From: Asparagopsis taxiformis | Lineage: Eukaryota; Rhodophyta; Florideophyceae; Bonnemaisoniales; Bonnemaisoniaceae | Length of the DNA stretch: 30,724 nt | Direction of reading: 5' to 3' | NCBI GenBank assembly: GCA_030407315.1 | Contig: JALQPE010003018.1 | Location: 1-30,724 of the forward strand | Part shown: piece by piece, positions 28,229 to 30,724 of the stretch | Layout of the letters: each line of letters begins with the position of its first letter | Numbering within the stretch: the stretch's first letter is position 1 | Notes under the pieces: model-generated | What the model was told of the DNA's origin: nothing | The model's database searches: none | Seen by the model: only the letters and a program-made list of their open reading frames with translations | Translations under genes and position numbers: made by a program

Positions 28229-28274
28229 GATTCTGGTTTCGGAAGTACGTTCTGTACAGACGAAAACCAGTGTT
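28229..28274 (-). repeat. Right terminal inverted repeat (46 bp)
   Basis: This is the inverted copy of 14945-14990 with three differences. On the minus strand it begins AACACTGGTTTTCGTCTGTA. It ends the element; ATTC follows directly. Confidence 0.92.
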
Positions 28275-28278
28275 ATTC
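28275..28278. repeat. Right target-site duplication (ATTC)
   Basis: The same four bases lie directly before the left inverted repeat at 14941-14944. Confidence 0.65.
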
Positions 28279-28289
28279 ATTGTTTCTAG

Positions 28290-28440
28290 TACCACGGATG
28301 TCCCCTCGGGATGGACTTCCGCCATGTCTATGTCCACCTAGGACGGGCGCCGGTTCAGAAATTCAAAAATTTCGACCCCAGAAATTTCTGCCGCCGTGCT
28401 CGACATGGATGTCCGCATCCATCACGGCGACCACTCTATT
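28290..28440 (-). repeat. Inverted, diverged copy of the right-end satellite unit
   Basis: Read on the minus strand, the order of motifs is AATTTC-rich block, GGTGGACAT, GGCGGAAGTCCAT, as in the units at 29740-30724 (AATTTCTGGG, CTGGACATCCACCGGACGTCCAT). Similarity is partial but collinear. It shows that the transposon's right flank is related to that repeat family, in the opposite orientation. Confidence 0.5.
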
Positions 28441-29560
28441 TTTCCTTGTCGGTCGACTCCAATTTCGTCTTTAATTTTTCATCCTCTCGCTCACACCCCC
28501 TTCCTGTTGGTGCTCACCTCCCCCGTACTGTACCTCAAACACCCCCAATACCACTCTAGCACGCATTTTCAGATACCTATCCCCGCTTCCACGGTGCACA
28601 CCTCCATTCCATACCTACTTTTCTGCTCTACCGTACAGATTTCGTATAACCAGTCCTCATACTACCTCAGAATAGGGCAAAACACCCCCTATCTCCTCGA
28701 CCATGCTCTCCCCATCACCTTTGAAACGTATTGTTCTTCAGTACCCTCTCTCCTCTACCCTCAACCCCTCTCCTTCGCCCTCTACACAAACTTCCCCTGC
28801 AGCTTACTCTTCCAAAACCTCTCACTCCCCATCCCGTACCCGACCTGCTCCACCCCTCCCTCCCTCAGCTGCTCCATGCCCCCACGCCATCCGCATCTTC
28901 GATACCGTATACACCACCACCACCGGCCCACGCTCCCGCTCCCCCGCCGTCTCCCCAGAAAACCTCCCCGCTCTGAAACACATATCAACCCCCCCACTTC
29001 GCACCTTCCTCCCACTCCCCTCCCTCCCCAAATACAATAACCCCCTTCTTCTCCATCACATCCTCACTCACCACAGCCAGAACAGACGCCACCCCCTCCC
29101 CTCTTTCTCCTCACTTTCCTAAAAACCCCTCCTCTCGGGGCGTTCAACCGCACCCTCCTACGGTCCACCTAAACACCTCCTCTGCCCTCACTACCCCAAC
29201 ACCCCGCAGCGTCTCCCAATCCCCATAATATGCTCGTCGGCACTCCTCTCCGAATCACACTCCATTCTAAACCCGCACTCCGTACATTTCGACCTCCCCC
29301 TGTACCATCCCAGATTGCATCCCTCCACAGAACACATCCTCATACCACAGAAGAATTTTCTTCCTCTCATACCTCATCCTTAAAACCTCCATCTGCTCCA
29401 TGTAAATTTCGATGTAAATATTTTCTCCACTATGCAATCTCAAACATGTACGAGCCTATGACTTTCCGCTTTGTCAACCCTGAATATTGGTACTCATGTA
29501 TTCATAAAATAGGGCCACTCACATCCCTATCCCGTTCTGCAAGCTTTACAAACCACTAGA
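28441..29560. other. Long pyrimidine-rich, non-coding stretch
   Basis: The plus strand is strongly C/T-rich, most so from about 28690 to 29120. Its long open frames translate into Pro/Ser/Leu-rich low-complexity sequence in all three phases, as expected from base composition rather than selection for a protein. No domain is seen. Such homopyrimidine tracts can form triplex DNA; nothing here shows that this one does. Confidence 0.6.
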
Positions 29561-30100
29561 CGCATACTCCACAACTATACAACAAACACTACTCGCTATT
29601 TCAGACGACGCGGTACACAAGTAGCGTAGTGTCAACCTTCCGTGACGCCTTCCCTGATGCGTACAAGTGGGAAACACGTCTAGACGTATATCAGAACTGA
29701 GTGCGGGAATTTTCGGCACAGGAGATGCTGGGCCACCAAATTGATTTTTCGGAAATTTTAGAATTTCTGGGCTGGCCAGCAATGCAATCGAGCTGGACAT
29801 CCACCGACGTCCATTTCAGGTTGGTCGCGAGAGGGTGGGGCGGGACCATGATGAAACAAGGACCAAGACCTTTCCCTGACGTGTTGAGCCTGAAATCGAC
29901 CCTTCGTGAGACGCGATTTTGGCTTACAGTTGGTGCTAATAGAAGCCAGTGATAGCCCCGATCGGGGCGGCAGCCGGCTCCGGCTTACAGTTGGTGCTTA
30001 CAGACGCCAGTGATAGCCCCCGATCGGGGGCCGGCGGTCGGTTCCTGGGGCCGTTGTGGCCAAATTAGACACCCTGATTTGAATTAAAATTTGGGCTATT

Positions 30101-30133
30101 CTCAAAAACATGCACATGTGACATGTTTTTGAG
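30101..30133. repeat. Hairpin in satellite unit, first copy
   Basis: CTCAAAAACATG pairs with CATGTTTTTGAG around a short loop, giving 12-base arms. The same hairpin is conserved at 30594-30627 in the next unit. Confidence 0.8.
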
Positions 30134-30593
30134 ATGGGGGTGTGCCGTACGGCACAATCGACCGCCCAAATCGTTGATTTTTGAAAGATTTTTTGTGCCC
30201 GAAATTTTAGAATTTCTGGGCTGGCCAGCAGTGCATCTGAGCTGGACATCCACCGGACGTCCATTTCAGGTTGGTCGTGTGCTGCTACATCCACGCATTG
30301 CAGAAACTAAGCCAGCGGGTTCACTACTAATACAAAGTACACGGAATATGAGTAACGTGATAGGGAGTAGTGTTTGTGTTGAGGGAGTAGGGCGGGACCA
30401 TTATGAAAACACGGAAGAAGAGCGCCTAGCATACTTAGGCTTGAAGCCTGGAATCGACCCATCTTTCGGGCGCCATTTAGCCTACAGTTAGTGCTTACAG
30501 AAGCCAGTGATGACCCCGCTCGGGGCGGCGGTCGGTTCCTGGGGCCGTTGTGGCCAAATTAGACACCCTGATTTGAATTAAAATTTGGGCTAT

Positions 30594-30627
30594 CTCAAAA
30601 ACATGCACATGTGAACATGTTTTTGAG
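30594..30627. repeat. Hairpin in satellite unit, second copy
   Basis: It has the same 12-base arms as 30101-30133, with a loop one base longer. The arms are unchanged while the loop varies, a mild hint of constraint on the fold. Confidence 0.8.
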
Positions 30628-30724
30628 GGATGGGGGTGTGCCGTACGGCACAATCGACCGCCCAAATCGAGTTTTTGCAATACTTTCTGTGCCCGAAATT
30701 TTTAGAATTTCTGGGCTGGCCGCA

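Larger units (their letters stand above)
29740..30724 (+). repeat. Satellite-like tandem units of about 450-495 bp
   Basis: GAATTTCTGGGCTGGCC recurs at 29761, 30210 and 30705, giving periods of 449 and 495 bases. Between them the same landmarks recur: CTGGACATCCACC(G)GACGTCC, GGGCGGGACCAT(G/T)ATGAAA, CTTACAGTTGGTGCT, AAGCCAGTGAT with CCCCGATCGGGG, GGCCAAATTAGACACCCTG and GTGCCGTACGGCAC (30142-30155, 30638-30651). The third unit is cut by the window end. No protein is encoded. It is either a satellite or the internal repeat of a larger element that continues beyond the window. Confidence 0.82.

Noticed and set aside
28396..29122. Pro/Ser-rich frames of 139-214 codons
   Set aside because: All three phases are open because the strand is almost only C and T; none shows a domain or a preferred phase.

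Overview
This is eukaryotic DNA dominated by mobile elements. The evidence is a chromodomain-bearing Ty3/gypsy retroelement, a LINE-type reverse transcriptase, satellite-like repeats, TATA and AATAAA signals, and fragments of strictly eukaryotic genes (SLY1, a DBP2/DDX5-type helicase, PP5, SMC5). I see no prokaryotic operon, tRNA or rRNA. The lineage cannot be fixed from this window. A transposon-rich alga (for example a red alga) or another protist would fit, but that is a weak guess. No intact host housekeeping gene is present.

Layout, left to right. (1) Bases 1-2444 are GC-rich with no gene I can support; this is the 3' side of the neighbouring retroelement. (2) Bases 2445-9059, minus strand, hold a decayed Ty3/gypsy element: gag, zinc knuckle, aspartic protease, reverse transcriptase, RNase H, integrase and a C-terminal chromodomain, spread over several frames by frameshifts. 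I could not find a matching LTR pair. (3) Bases 9060-11235 are non-coding and include a long perfect-stem hairpin at 10525-10596. (4) Bases 11236-14817, minus strand, hold LINE material: a 5'-truncated reverse transcriptase and, beyond it, a zinc-finger/coiled-coil reading frame. (5) Bases 14945-28274 hold the main find, a 13.3 kb DNA transposon. (6) From 28279 to the end lie satellite-like repeats around a long pyrimidine-rich stretch.

The transposon has 46-bp terminal inverted repeats (43/46 identical, at 14945-14990 and 28229-28274), flanked on both sides by ATTC, a likely 4-bp target duplication. Its left half encodes, on the minus strand, a DUF7869-like protein with an RNase H-like core (probable transposase). 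Upstream of that is a gene joining a ParB-like domain to a DNA amino-methyltransferase with a DPPYG motif, broken by one frameshift before its SAM-binding motif. On the plus strand, behind a TATA box, lies a 340-residue protein that keeps the N- and C-terminal modules of the transposase but lacks its catalytic core. Next come four ~100-bp tandem repeats, each with a palindrome or imperfect version of it.

The right half is a chain of captured host gene pieces, all on the plus strand: SLY1, DBP2-like helicase, PP5 and SMC5, with stops and frameshifts and at least one intron acceptor, so they were probably copied from genomic DNA. My reading is an element that moves by a DDE-like enzyme, may mark its own DNA by methylation, carries a truncated transposase relative as a possible regulator, and has collected host exons as Pack-type transposons do. 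The motifs, repeats and homologies are read from the sequence; the working model is inference.
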